A stretch of 64,000 bases of DNA from 2-02-FULL-55-14 sp964473365 (GTDB lineage Bacteria; Bacteroidota; Ignavibacteria; UBA10030): the NCBI GenBank assembly GCA_964473365.1, contig CAYYOV010000018.1:1-64000 (forward strand). Reading direction: 5' to 3'. Both the position numbers and the translations under genes were made by a program. Numbering within the stretch: the first letter of the stretch is position 1; each line of letters opens with the position of its first letter. The notes under the pieces are model-generated. The model was not told the DNA's origin and searched no databases. It saw only the letters and a program-made list of their open reading frames with translations. Below are positions 18,209 to 26,199 of this stretch, piece after piece.

Positions 18209-18250
18209 GAGAGCTGAGGCGGGAGGAAGGTGTGAGGAGAAGGGAGTTGG
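18209..18250. repeat. Heptad array, GAGGAAG purine type
   Basis: Six units: GAGAGCT, GAGGCGG, GAGGAAG, GTGTGAG, GAGAAGG, GAGTTGG, starting on the first base after the deoC stop codon. It is complementary in character to the pyrimidine array at 16081, so the pair brackets the acyltransferase and deoC. Confidence 0.75.
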
Positions 18251-18315
18251 AAGGTTTCCGAGGATAGCAGCGCCTTCGGGTAAAGCAACGAAAATCAGAC
18301 TTGGCGAATGAGGCT

Positions 18316-20751
18316 ATGAACAATCAATACCTGGAATCCCTTCTCAAGTCGCTTGACTACGGTCCGGCCCCTGAGCAGGAGACTCGCACGCGCGAATGGC
18401 TCTCGTCGTACGGCGCTACGTTCTCACATTACATCAATGGAGCGTGGCAGCCGCCTGCGACGGGGGCGCATTTCCCCACCATCAACCCTGCCAGGCATGA
18501 CGAAGTGCTGGCACAGATCGCATTGGGGACGAAAGAAGACGTCGATGCAGCCGTCGCGGCAGCCCAGGCGGCATTCCCGGCCTGGAGTGGGCTCAGCGGC
18601 CATGAGCGCGCAAAATATCTCTATGCGATCGCGCGCGCGATCGCGAAGCATGCCCGCATCTTCGCCGTGCTTGAGTCGCTGGACAACGGCAAGCCGATCC
18701 GGGAGACCCGCGATATCGACGTGCCGGTTGTGATCCGTCATTTCTATTATCATGCCGGATGGGCTCAATCGTTCGAAACGGAGTTTGCCGGATATCGTCC
18801 GGGAGGTGTGATCGCGCAGATCATCCCGTGGAATTTTCCGTTCCTGATGCTCGCCTGGAAGATCGCCCCCGCCATTGCCGCAGGAAATACTGTCGTCCTG
18901 AAGCCGTCGAAATCGACGCCGCTGAGCGCTCTCCTGCTGGCCGACATTCTGATGAAGGAGGTGAAGCTGCCACCAGGCGTGGTGAATATCGTCACGGGCG
19001 ATTCGAAGACCGGTACGATGCTGTACGAACATCCGGTGCCTTGGAAGGTCACCTTTACCGGGTCGACGGACGTCGGACGCATCATCCGCAAGGGGACCGC
19101 CGGGTCCGGTAAGCATCTGACAATGGAGCTGGGCGGCAAGTCGCCGTTCATCGTGTTCGATTCTGCCGACCTCGATTCGGCCGTCGAAGGTGTGGTCAAC
19201 GGCATCTGGTTCAACGAAGGGCAAGTCTGCTGTGCCGGTTCGCGCCTCCTCGTGCAGGAGTCGATCCACGACGACTTCATCAAGCGCCTGAAGCGGCGGA
19301 TGAAGAAGCTCCGCGTCGGCAACCCGCTCGACAAGGCCGTCGATATGGGGGCCATCAATAACGCCGAGCAGCTGAAGAAGATCGGCGAGATGATGGCCAT
19401 CGGCCGGAAGGAAGGGGCTGAGATGTGGCAGCCGGACAACGTCACGTGCCCGAAGGGCGGCTATTTCCTTCCCCCCACGCTCTTCACGAAGGTGGAACCG
19501 TCACACACGATCGCGCAGGAAGAGATCTTCGGCCCGGTGCTCGTGACGCTCACGTTCCGGACGCCTTCGGAAGCCATCGCGCTCGCGAACAATACGCGAT
19601 ATGGACTGGCGGCCTCGATCTGGTCGCAGGACATCGACACAGCCATGCACGTCGCCCGACAGGTCCGGGCGGGAACCGTCTGGATCAATTCGACCAATCT
19701 GTTCGACGCCGCTGCTGGATTCGGCGGCTATAAGGAGAGCGGCTACGGCCGGGAAGGTGGTCGCGAAGGAATGTATGCGGTGGTGGTGGAAGAAGGTGAG
19801 AGGTCAGAGCTCAGAGGCCAGAGACCAGAGGCCAGAGGCCAGAAGCCAGAGGCTGCGGCCACGAGCGAGTCGAGCATCTCCAGCACGACTCTTCATTCCT
19901 CTAACTCTGCCGCGATCGACCGGACATTCCGGTTCCTGATCGGCGGAAAATTGGCACGGCCGGACCAGGCCGGAAGCTTTCAGATCAAGAGTCCGACCGG
20001 AAAGGTCCTCGCAGTCGTGGGTGAAGCGAACCGGAAGGACGTACGGAACGCCGTCGAAGCGGCGCGCGGAGCGTTCGCCTCGTGGTTTGAATCGGCCGCG
20101 CACCTGCGGGCCCAAATCCTCTATTTCTGGGCGGAGAATTTGTCGAACGAAGCGGAGCGTTTTGCAGCCGGCATCTCGGCCCAAACCGGCCGCTCGCTGG
20201 CCGATGCGCACGACGAAGTGAAGACCAGCGTCCGCCGTCTGTTCGACTGCGCCGCGTACGCAGATAAGTTTGGCGGAAGCGTCCAGCCGGTGCTCGGGCG
20301 GCGGTTGGTCGTTGGTCTTCGGGAACCGGTCGGCGTACTGGGGATGCGCGCTCCGGATGGATCACCGCTCCTCGGTCTTGTGTCGATCATCGGTCCAGCA
20401 CTGGCAATGGCCAATACCGTCGTGGTCGTAGCTGGTACGTATGCAATGACAGCTATGGATCTTGTGCAGGTGATCCAGCATTCGGACATTCCGGCGGGCG
20501 TCATCAACATGCTCACTGCCCAGGAACCTGACGGGGCGGCCAACGTGCTCGCGGCCCACGAGGCGGTTGACGGCGTTTGGTCGTTCGGTGATCCGGCCGC
20601 ATGCAAGGCGGTCGAGGCGGCATCGGTAGCCAACATGAAACAGACGTGGGTTTCCTCCGGTCAACCGATCGCGTGGGAGCGTGTATCGATGGAGCGCTTG
20701 CTTCTCAAGGCGACCCAGGTGAAGAACATCTGGGTGCCGTATGGAGTATGA
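18316..20751 (+). CDS. Two-domain aldehyde dehydrogenase, ALDH16-like
   Basis: An 811-residue protein with a complete ALDH domain (about 1-490) and a second, non-catalytic ALDH-like domain (about 530-811), the architecture of the ALDH16 family. In domain 1 the catalytic Cys305 (EGQVCCAG) and general base Glu271 (MELGGKSP) are present, as are PWNFP and the cofactor-binding KPSKSTP. Domain 2 has the fold landmarks (AAHLRAQILY, GTYAMTAMDL) but no catalytic Cys. It follows deoC and probably oxidises its acetaldehyde. ATG 18316 is preferred to TTG 18301. The linker contains an 8-unit DNA heptad array (19799-19854), and the stop codon lies in the first unit of another array. Confidence 0.88.
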   Translation: MNNQYLESLLKSLDYGPAPEQETRTREWLSSYGATFSHYINGAWQPPATGAHFPTINPARHDEVLAQIALGTKEDVDAAVAAAQAAFPAWSGLSGHERAKYLYAIARAIAKHARIFAVLESLDNGKPIRETRDIDVPVVIRHFYYHAGWAQSFETEFAGYRPGGVIAQIIPWNFPFLMLAWKIAPAIAAGNTVVLKPSKSTPLSALLLADILMKEVKLPPGVVNIVTGDSKTGTMLYEHPVPWKVTFTGSTDVGRIIRKGTAGSGKHLTMELGGKSPFIVFDSADLDSAVEGVVNGIWFNEGQVCCAGSRLLVQESIHDDFIKRLKRRMKKLRVGNPLDKAVDMGAINNAEQLKKIGEMMAIGRKEGAEMWQPDNVTCPKGGYFLPPTLFTKVEPSHTIAQEEIFGPVLVTLTFRTPSEAIALANNTRYGLAASIWSQDIDTAMHVARQVRAGTVWINSTNLFDAAAGFGGYKESGYGREGGREGMYAVVVEEGERSELRGQRPEARGQKPEAAATSESSISSTTLHSSNSAAIDRTFRFLIGGKLARPDQAGSFQIKSPTGKVLAVVGEANRKDVRNAVEAARGAFASWFESAAHLRAQILYFWAENLSNEAERFAAGISAQTGRSLADAHDEVKTSVRRLFDCAAYADKFGGSVQPVLGRRLVVGLREPVGVLGMRAPDGSPLLGLVSIIGPALAMANTVVVVAGTYAMTAMDLVQVIQHSDIPAGVINMLTAQEPDGAANVLAAHEAVDGVWSFGDPAACKAVEAASVANMKQTWVSSGQPIAWERVSMERLLLKATQVKNIWVPYGV
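19799..19854. repeat. In-frame heptad array inside the ALDH16 linker
   Basis: Eight unbroken 7-base units: AGAGGTC, AGAGCTC, AGAGGCC, AGAGACC, AGAGGCC, AGAGGCC, AGAAGCC, AGAGGCT. Because 7 and 3 share no factor, the array encodes a 7-residue repeat (RGQRPEA, RGQKPEA). Confidence 0.92.
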
Positions 20752-20820
20752 AGTAGGAAGTAGGGAGTAGTGAGTGGGTAGCGGGTAGCGGGGGGTGGGT
20801 AGTAGGTGGTAGGTGGTGGG
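20744..20820. repeat. Heptad array, AAGTAGG/TAGCGGG type
   Basis: Eleven unbroken units: GAGTATG, AAGTAGG twice, GAGTAGT, GAGTGGG, TAGCGGG twice, GGGTGGG, TAGTAGG, TGGTAGG, TGGTGGG. The ALDH16 stop codon (20749-20751) is in the first unit. Confidence 0.92.
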
Positions 20821-20864
20821 AAGGGCGGGCTGGGTGCGTGTGATCGAGTCGAATCGTAATGCGA

Positions 20865-20906
20865 AAAGGGTCTCCTGATGTGAGAGGGGGACCCTTTGTC
20901 GTTCTT
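20865..20906 (+). terminator. Rho-independent terminator
   Basis: An 11-base stem AAAGGGTCTCC with GGGGGACCCTTT (including one T-G pair) around an 11-base loop, then TGTCGTTCTT. It ends the deoC-ALDH16 transcript. Confidence 0.7.
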
Positions 20907-20971
20907 GTTCGTCCGCGTTGCCCCATTGCTCCACGTCCCGCCGATCGACCGTCCGCTGGATGCGGATGAAA

Positions 20972-21004
20972 TGAAAAACCCCGCCTCTCTTTCGAGAAGC
21001 GGGG
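20972..21004 (-). terminator. Rho-independent terminator of the cold-shock gene
   Basis: Reading the minus strand: CCCCGC, T, TCTC, a GAAA tetraloop, GAGA, G, GCGGGG, then TTTTTC. It is a near-perfect hairpin 22 bases after the stop codon. Confidence 0.85.
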
Positions 21005-21025
21005 CTTTCGTTGCGGCGTAGTGCG

Positions 21026-21226
21026 TTAGATCTTCTTGACGGACTGGGCCTGAAGACCCTTCGGGCCCTGCGTCACGTTGAATTCGACCTTGTCGCCTTC
21101 GTTGAGGCTCTTGTAGCCTTCGCCGACGATCTCCTTGAAGTGGACGAACACATCTTCGCCACCCTCACGGGAGATGAATCCGAAACCCTTGGCCGCATTG
21201 AACCACTTAACGGTTCCTTGTTCCAT
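21026..21226 (-). CDS. CspA-family cold-shock protein
   Basis: A 66-residue single cold-shock domain that binds single-stranded RNA or DNA. RNP1 is KGFGFIS and RNP2 is VFVHF, and the N-terminal GTVKWFN is canonical. AGAAAGG lies 8 bases before the ATG. It has its own strong terminator and a long gene-free region upstream, so it is a single-gene unit with a possibly long 5' leader, as is usual for csp genes. Confidence 0.95.
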   Translation of the reverse strand: MEQGTVKWFNAAKGFGFISREGGEDVFVHFKEIVGEGYKSLNEGDKVEFNVTQGPKGLQAQSVKKI

Positions 21227-21689
21227 ATGTGAAACCTTTCTGAAATGATGCTGGTGAATTGGTACCGGGGGCAACCACGGACGCAACGGCACCGGTTCAC
21301 GTATGGAGACAGCTGGAACCAACGGGGTCAAGTGCACGGCGTCCTCCGCTGCTCGCACGGAGGGATGAAGAACACTGCAATATAGTGATTCTTGGTCATA
21401 TCCTACTGTCATTTGAAGCATCCTGTGCGGATTTCTTCAGTGAAAATGCCCAGAATTCACCGAATTGGGCACACGCGGCATAACCCACCGCTCCAAGCGA
21501 TCGAGTCGACCCGGCCGAGACGTCTCGAACACCACTCGGCCTGACACTGTTCCACCTCGACGCGCTCCCGAGATCCAAGTTCCATCATCCAAGCACATGG
21601 GTTAGGTTGATGGAAGCTGAATGAGCATATTGAATGGCGGCGCGATCCCGTCTGGGACCGGCTGACACATGTTGCTTGCGAGGTGGATC
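21227..21689. other. Gene-free stretch upstream of the cold-shock gene
   Basis: About 460 bases with no convincing gene on either strand. It must hold the csp promoter and leader. On the minus strand TATATT occurs around 21380 in an AT-richer patch, but I see no well-placed -35 element. Confidence 0.5.
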
Positions 21690-21869
21690 GTGAAGGACTT
21701 CAATACATTTCTGGACCATGTGATGGAGAATTTTACCGCATCGTACCCGTATGGTCTTTCGAAGACCGAGGTCGTGCGCTTGAGCTTTCAGGCCTGGTGT
21801 GCCGTCGAGGCCGCACGAATGAATCCCACACCATTGCTCGTTGACGCTCCCCCAGCTGAAACTCCGTAG
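21690..21869 (+). CDS. Possible small helical protein
   Basis: A 59-residue candidate (GTG start, GCGAGG a few bases upstream; ATG 21669 is the alternative start) reading VKDFNTFLDHVMENF...LSKTEVVRLSFQAW. It looks amphipathic and helical. A bidirectional terminator follows at 21970, which supports transcription of something here. No family recognised, and the real product may be RNA or nothing. Confidence 0.35.
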   Translation: MKDFNTFLDHVMENFTASYPYGLSKTEVVRLSFQAWCAVEAARMNPTPLLVDAPPAETP

Positions 21870-21969
21870 GATTTTTCCGACCGTCCCGCGAATTTGAGGT
21901 CGTCTCGTCCGGCTTCTGGACACGCTCCGGAGGCTCCACCGAGCAACGTCTGAACGTCATCACAAAGGC

Positions 21970-22000
21970 AAAGCCGACCCTCATGGATCGGCTTTGTCTG
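21970..22000. terminator. Bidirectional terminator
   Basis: AAAGCCGA and TCGGCTTT form an 8-base stem with a 10-base loop. T-rich tails on both sides (TTTGTCTGTT; minus TTTGCCTTTG) fit termination of the small ORF and of the reductase gene. Confidence 0.7.
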
Positions 22001-22072
22001 TTCCCTCCGCATTTCCGCCTGGTAGCAGCGTCACGAAACCGAACGGATCTCCTTTTTTCTCCGGATCCCCCG

Positions 22073-23140
22073 CTAGGCTCCCATATCCCAACGGCGAAAG
22101 TATAATCCCTGCCGGACGATCGGCAGGGTCTTGTATTCGATCTCTTCCATCTGAGCGGGGCTCAGAGGAGAGAATTCCGACACCCAACGCACGTTCTCTT
22201 CAAGCTGAGCGACCGTGTCAACTCCGACGATGTTCGTGCTGACCGGAAGCGTCGAGTTGTAGAAGAGGGACTCTTTCATTGTGATCGTGCCCGGTTTGGG
22301 TGTGCGTAGTCGTTCGGGCTGCTCCGCCACCGGCGGCGGGACCCACGTCGAGAGCATGCGGCCGCGCGTCGCCAGCTTCATTCCAATGATCCCGATGCCC
22401 TGTTGTTGCGCGATCGGGAGCAGATACCGACGGAAGCTCAGATAGTGCGTATCCGCCGCGTTAACCGCCATCAAGATCGTGTCGAAGTTGAACCGCTCCA
22501 GCGCTTGCTTGAGTACGAGGGGCTCGTAGTGGCCCGTGATCCCGAGGAATCGGACCATGCCGTCTTCTTGCGCCTTGAGCAACGCCTTCATGGCACCGTC
22601 GGCTGCGAAGATCTTGTCCAGGTCCTCTTGCGTGCGCACGTTGTGCAGCTGCCACAGGTCGAGATGGTCGGTTTGAAGCTGCTTGAGGGTCTTCTCCAGG
22701 ATCCTCATCGACCCCTCGTAGGTCCGATCGGCGGTTTTCGAGGTCTGGAAGACTTCGGTCCGCCGCTCTTTGAGCACGTGGCCGATGTTGATCTCACTGA
22801 TGCCGTTCCCGTAGCCGGCTGCCGTGTCGATATAGTTGACGCCAAGGTCGAGCGCGCGGTGAATAATCTCCACCGACTCCTTCTCCTTCCCTTTCACTTC
22901 GAGCGTGGCCTGACCGCCCAGACTGAACAAGCCGACCTGGTATCCGGTCTTCCCGAGGTTTCGCATAGGCATGGCCTTGTGCGTACGCGGGTTGTATGGA
23001 AGTTCCCGGACTGTCTTGCGAGTCGACGTTACGTCGGGGTTGGCCTGCATCCGCGTGGCTCCCGTTGCAAGAGCTGCAGTTGCTGCGACGGCTGCTCCGA
23101 TAAATGAGCGGCGATCAAGGGAATTCTCAGGATCTTTCAT
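22073..23140 (-). CDS. Tat-exported aldo/keto reductase
   Basis: A 355-residue NAD(P)H-dependent reductase. DRRSFIGAAVAATAALATGA is a twin-arginine signal, so the folded enzyme is exported. AKR landmarks: D and Y in YIDTAAGYGNG, K in VFQTSKT and H in LWQLHN, the catalytic tetrad. The start ATG 23140 is preceded by AGGAGG; the reading from 23170 lacks support. The substrate is unknown, though exported AKRs of this type are often linked to sugar or steroid-like compounds. It is followed by a bidirectional terminator. Confidence 0.9.
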   Translation of the reverse strand: MKDPENSLDRRSFIGAAVAATAALATGATRMQANPDVTSTRKTVRELPYNPRTHKAMPMRNLGKTGYQVGLFSLGGQATLEVKGKEKESVEIIHRALDLGVNYIDTAAGYGNGISEINIGHVLKERRTEVFQTSKTADRTYEGSMRILEKTLKQLQTDHLDLWQLHNVRTQEDLDKIFAADGAMKALLKAQEDGMVRFLGITGHYEPLVLKQALERFNFDTILMAVNAADTHYLSFRRYLLPIAQQQGIGIIGMKLATRGRMLSTWVPPPVAEQPERLRTPKPGTITMKESLFYNSTLPVSTNIVGVDTVAQLEENVRWVSEFSPLSPAQMEEIEYKTLPIVRQGLYFRRWDMGA

Positions 23141-23232
23141 AGCCTTCCTCCTGTCATGGGTATGGAACACGGTTCGACGGCAGTCTCCGATTGCATTCTC
23201 CCTCCGTCAACGTCAATGCGCGAACAGCTGGA

Positions 23233-26199
23233 TCATCGTGTATCCGGGACGACGTGCAGAAGCCATCCCTTTCCCGGCGGACACGGGATCGGCTCGTCGA
23301 TCGCGAACTGATGCGCCGGTTGAAAACCGGAAGCCTCCATTGCCTCGATGCGAGCCGCGCGTTTGTCGATCCCCAGGGATTTCCAGTCGACGGCCAGCGT
23401 GACACCGACGGTATCGCTTGCCCAACTCGCGACGGCAATGAGGGCCGATCCGGGCTTCCGATAGACGGTCGCCTTGACATCCGGATGGCCGGTTTGAACG
23501 GGGCACGCCGGGGACCAGTAGCCCACCATGTCGGATCCGGCCATCCCGAACGCGTCCCATATCTTCCATACCGGCCTCGGATCTCCCGCCCACGGGAGAC
23601 GGTTCGTCATTCCGTAGATCATGCCCCGCCATGGATTGCCACCCTTCTCAAGCATCTCCCCCATCAGACCGAACGGGATGCCGCTGACCTCGACCATCCA
23701 AAAATCCGGCTGCGCATCATAGTCGAAATACTCACCGAACCACAGCCGATCCAGATACGGAAAATGCTCGAGGTAGAGGTTGGCGCTGTTCACGTAGCCA
23801 TCGCGGGGGTTGAACTGATTCGCCGAATGGAGGTCGATGAGCGGGGCCGGCCGATGGCGTTCGAGCGTCTTTCGCACCCGTTTCATCGTCGTACGGTCGA
23901 AGGCGACATCGTCAATATAGAGACCGTCGATCCCAACGTTTCGCACCAGCCAGTCCAGTCCCTCTACGTAGAAATTATGCCATCGTGAAACGCCGCTGTT
24001 GATCACGGCCGCGTCCTTCAACTCAGGAACAAACCATGCGGGAATGTAATCCTGGTCCAGATGCTCTTGAAGCCACGCAAACCCTCCGCCAGCCCCTCCT
24101 TCGAGCACCTCGTCGCCAAGGCTGAACAGCATCGGCATCTCGGGCGCGCGGTTCGTCAGCTCGCGCACCGTGTAGTAGATCTTCATCCGCATCCCTCGCG
24201 CGTGCGCAGCCGCTGCAAACGCCCTCATCGTATCCGGGCTCAAGAAGGGGTAGTTGATGTACGGATTGACCGCATTGGCGTGATGGACGTTGATCGTATT
24301 CGCCCCGGCAGCAACGATCGTATCAAGCGGATCCAGACGATGGTAGTAGCGCGTCGACCACTGCGCGTCCGTATCGATCAGCTTGAACGGCGTGATGAGC
24401 AACGACCAGATAAAGTGGACGGACTCGCCCGGAGCGAGCGATCTGGCGCCGCTTGTGGCTTCGACGAGCAACGTGGTCGTATCCACCGGCGCGAACTGCA
24501 ACCCACCAGCGCCTCCGTTGAACCATGACGCCGGCATTTGCAGCGGCTTGAGCAGGTAGAAGTTCGTGTTGAGCGGACGGACATAGTTGGAATCGCGAAG
24601 GCTCAACTGCATGCCGGCATTGATATCTCCCAACCAGACCGCATCATGGTTCTTTTTCTGGTCCCACGCCCACGTGAACCGATCTGGCCGGAAGCCTCCC
24701 TTTCTCCCCAACCCCATCATATACCGTGTGGCGGTCTGCTCCCATGGGATCTCGAGCCGCATATCGCGAACGGAGGTGCGGCGGCGCGCCGTCAGCGTCA
24801 GGCGGTATTCGACGTACCCGTCGCATTCCAGCGATCCCTCCAGGGTTGCGTCGAAATCTCCGACGGACCCGGCCGAGCTCCACGCAACGGTTCCGGGTGT
24901 CTGGCGGCGGAACTGCATCTGACCCTGCACCCACGACGTCGAGCGGCCGGCGCCGTCCTCGACGACGAACCGCATGGGGGCGGTCAGCAGCGGACGACTT
25001 GAGGAAAGCAACCGGGTGTTCTCCGGCGAGAAGTACGACCGCACCTGTGCAGGCAATCCGTTCGGCGTCAATTCGACGGCCCGGCCCAGGATAGATATCT
25101 CACGTCCCGAAACTCGGATTGGTGTGAACGGCTGTACAACGCTGTCGTCAGCAGCGAGCTGCGAGTTCAACCAACGCAACCGGGAGAGGCGAGCCGGTTC
25201 CCTGTCTCCCGCATCCGCGAGTACGTGGTCGGACACCGCAATCTCTAGTGAGACGTCCTGCGGTTCAGCGTTGGATGGTTCGATCGTTACGGTGCCGCGA
25301 TAGACCCCCGGGCGCGCTGACTGAGGGATCTGAACGCCCATCCACAACGCCTGCACGTTTCCTGAATCAACGCGGACCTCCTTGCTGAACGGGCGTCCCC
25401 TCCAGTCGATGCCGTTCGTGTTGAAACAGGTGAGGGCCGACGACGCGATCGTAGCGCCGTTCGGACCTTTCAGCGACGAACTCGTCACGCCCGCTATGTT
25501 GATCGGTCGGCGCGCCGCAAAGATGCCCACCTGGAATGACAGAAATTCACCACGATCCGCCGAGGCCGTCAGCGTTCGCTGCGGCCCTTGCAATGTCCAG
25601 TGCATCGGTAGATCGGACATCATGCGTATCGGACGCTCACGAGGTTCCACGAACAGGAGAAAGGGATCCCGTTCGTGTTTCTGGACGAGTCGTCGTGTTT
25701 CTGCGCTCGACGAGATGAACTCCATTGGCCAGAATGTATTGAAGCTGTCAATTGACTCATAGCCGACGACGTGAGCCGTGCCAGCTCTGACTCCGGGTCG
25801 CAAGAACGAAGTATCGCCCGGCTGGAATGGCAGATAGTAGCCCTTCGGGTAGTTCCGCGACCCTCTTGGCCGGTACAACAGATAGTAGACGTAATACGTA
25901 CCCGCACCCGACGTCGGCACGAATTCAACATTTCCTGATCCGCGCGAGATCGATGTCCACCGATATTGCGTGACGATGGAGCTGGTCGCGGAGTCGACGA
26001 TGAAAGCGTGCTTTTGTTCTGGATGGGCATCGCGCCGACGCCACGGGATGTGGGCCGTCACGAACGAAGCAGGCGCATCCACACGAAGGACGAATCGATG
26101 GTTGCCCAATGAGTCTGCATTCCACGTGCCAGTTCCATACGTGAGATCCTGGGCTCCCGCAAGGGCGGAAAGCCCAAGGATGAGGGCAAATGTTCTCAT
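23233..26199 (-). CDS. Secreted GH123-like glycoside hydrolase domain protein (DUF6067)
   Basis: A 988-residue secreted protein (signal peptide to about residue 16, LAGAQ). The first 600 residues are beta-sandwich-like (galactose-binding and GH123 N-terminal features such as FLSFQVGIFA, GVYRGTVTIEP), and the rest is a TIM-barrel-like region with MRMKIYYTVRELTNRAPE, GIDGLYIDDVAFDR, LIDLHSANQFN and LWFGEYFDYD. GLYIDDVAFDR supplies candidate catalytic acids. The start ATG overlaps the stop of the upstream DUF5107 gene by 4 bases (ATGA), so the two are translationally coupled. The enzyme class is by analogy; the substrate is unknown. Confidence 0.75.
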   Translation of the reverse strand: MRTFALILGLSALAGAQDLTYGTGTWNADSLGNHRFVLRVDAPASFVTAHIPWRRRDAHPEQKHAFIVDSATSSIVTQYRWTSISRGSGNVEFVPTSGAGTYYVYYLLYRPRGSRNYPKGYYLPFQPGDTSFLRPGVRAGTAHVVGYESIDSFNTFWPMEFISSSAETRRLVQKHERDPFLLFVEPRERPIRMMSDLPMHWTLQGPQRTLTASADRGEFLSFQVGIFAARRPINIAGVTSSSLKGPNGATIASSALTCFNTNGIDWRGRPFSKEVRVDSGNVQALWMGVQIPQSARPGVYRGTVTIEPSNAEPQDVSLEIAVSDHVLADAGDREPARLSRLRWLNSQLAADDSVVQPFTPIRVSGREISILGRAVELTPNGLPAQVRSYFSPENTRLLSSSRPLLTAPMRFVVEDGAGRSTSWVQGQMQFRRQTPGTVAWSSAGSVGDFDATLEGSLECDGYVEYRLTLTARRRTSVRDMRLEIPWEQTATRYMMGLGRKGGFRPDRFTWAWDQKKNHDAVWLGDINAGMQLSLRDSNYVRPLNTNFYLLKPLQMPASWFNGGAGGLQFAPVDTTTLLVEATSGARSLAPGESVHFIWSLLITPFKLIDTDAQWSTRYYHRLDPLDTIVAAGANTINVHHANAVNPYINYPFLSPDTMRAFAAAAHARGMRMKIYYTVRELTNRAPEMPMLFSLGDEVLEGGAGGGFAWLQEHLDQDYIPAWFVPELKDAAVINSGVSRWHNFYVEGLDWLVRNVGIDGLYIDDVAFDRTTMKRVRKTLERHRPAPLIDLHSANQFNPRDGYVNSANLYLEHFPYLDRLWFGEYFDYDAQPDFWMVEVSGIPFGLMGEMLEKGGNPWRGMIYGMTNRLPWAGDPRPVWKIWDAFGMAGSDMVGYWSPACPVQTGHPDVKATVYRKPGSALIAVASWASDTVGVTLAVDWKSLGIDKRAARIEAMEASGFQPAHQFAIDEPIPCPPGKGWLLHVVPDTR

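Noticed and set aside
20744..20820. Repeat array considered as a CRISPR
   Set aside because: Units are 7 bases and contiguous with no unique spacers, and no cas gene is in the window.
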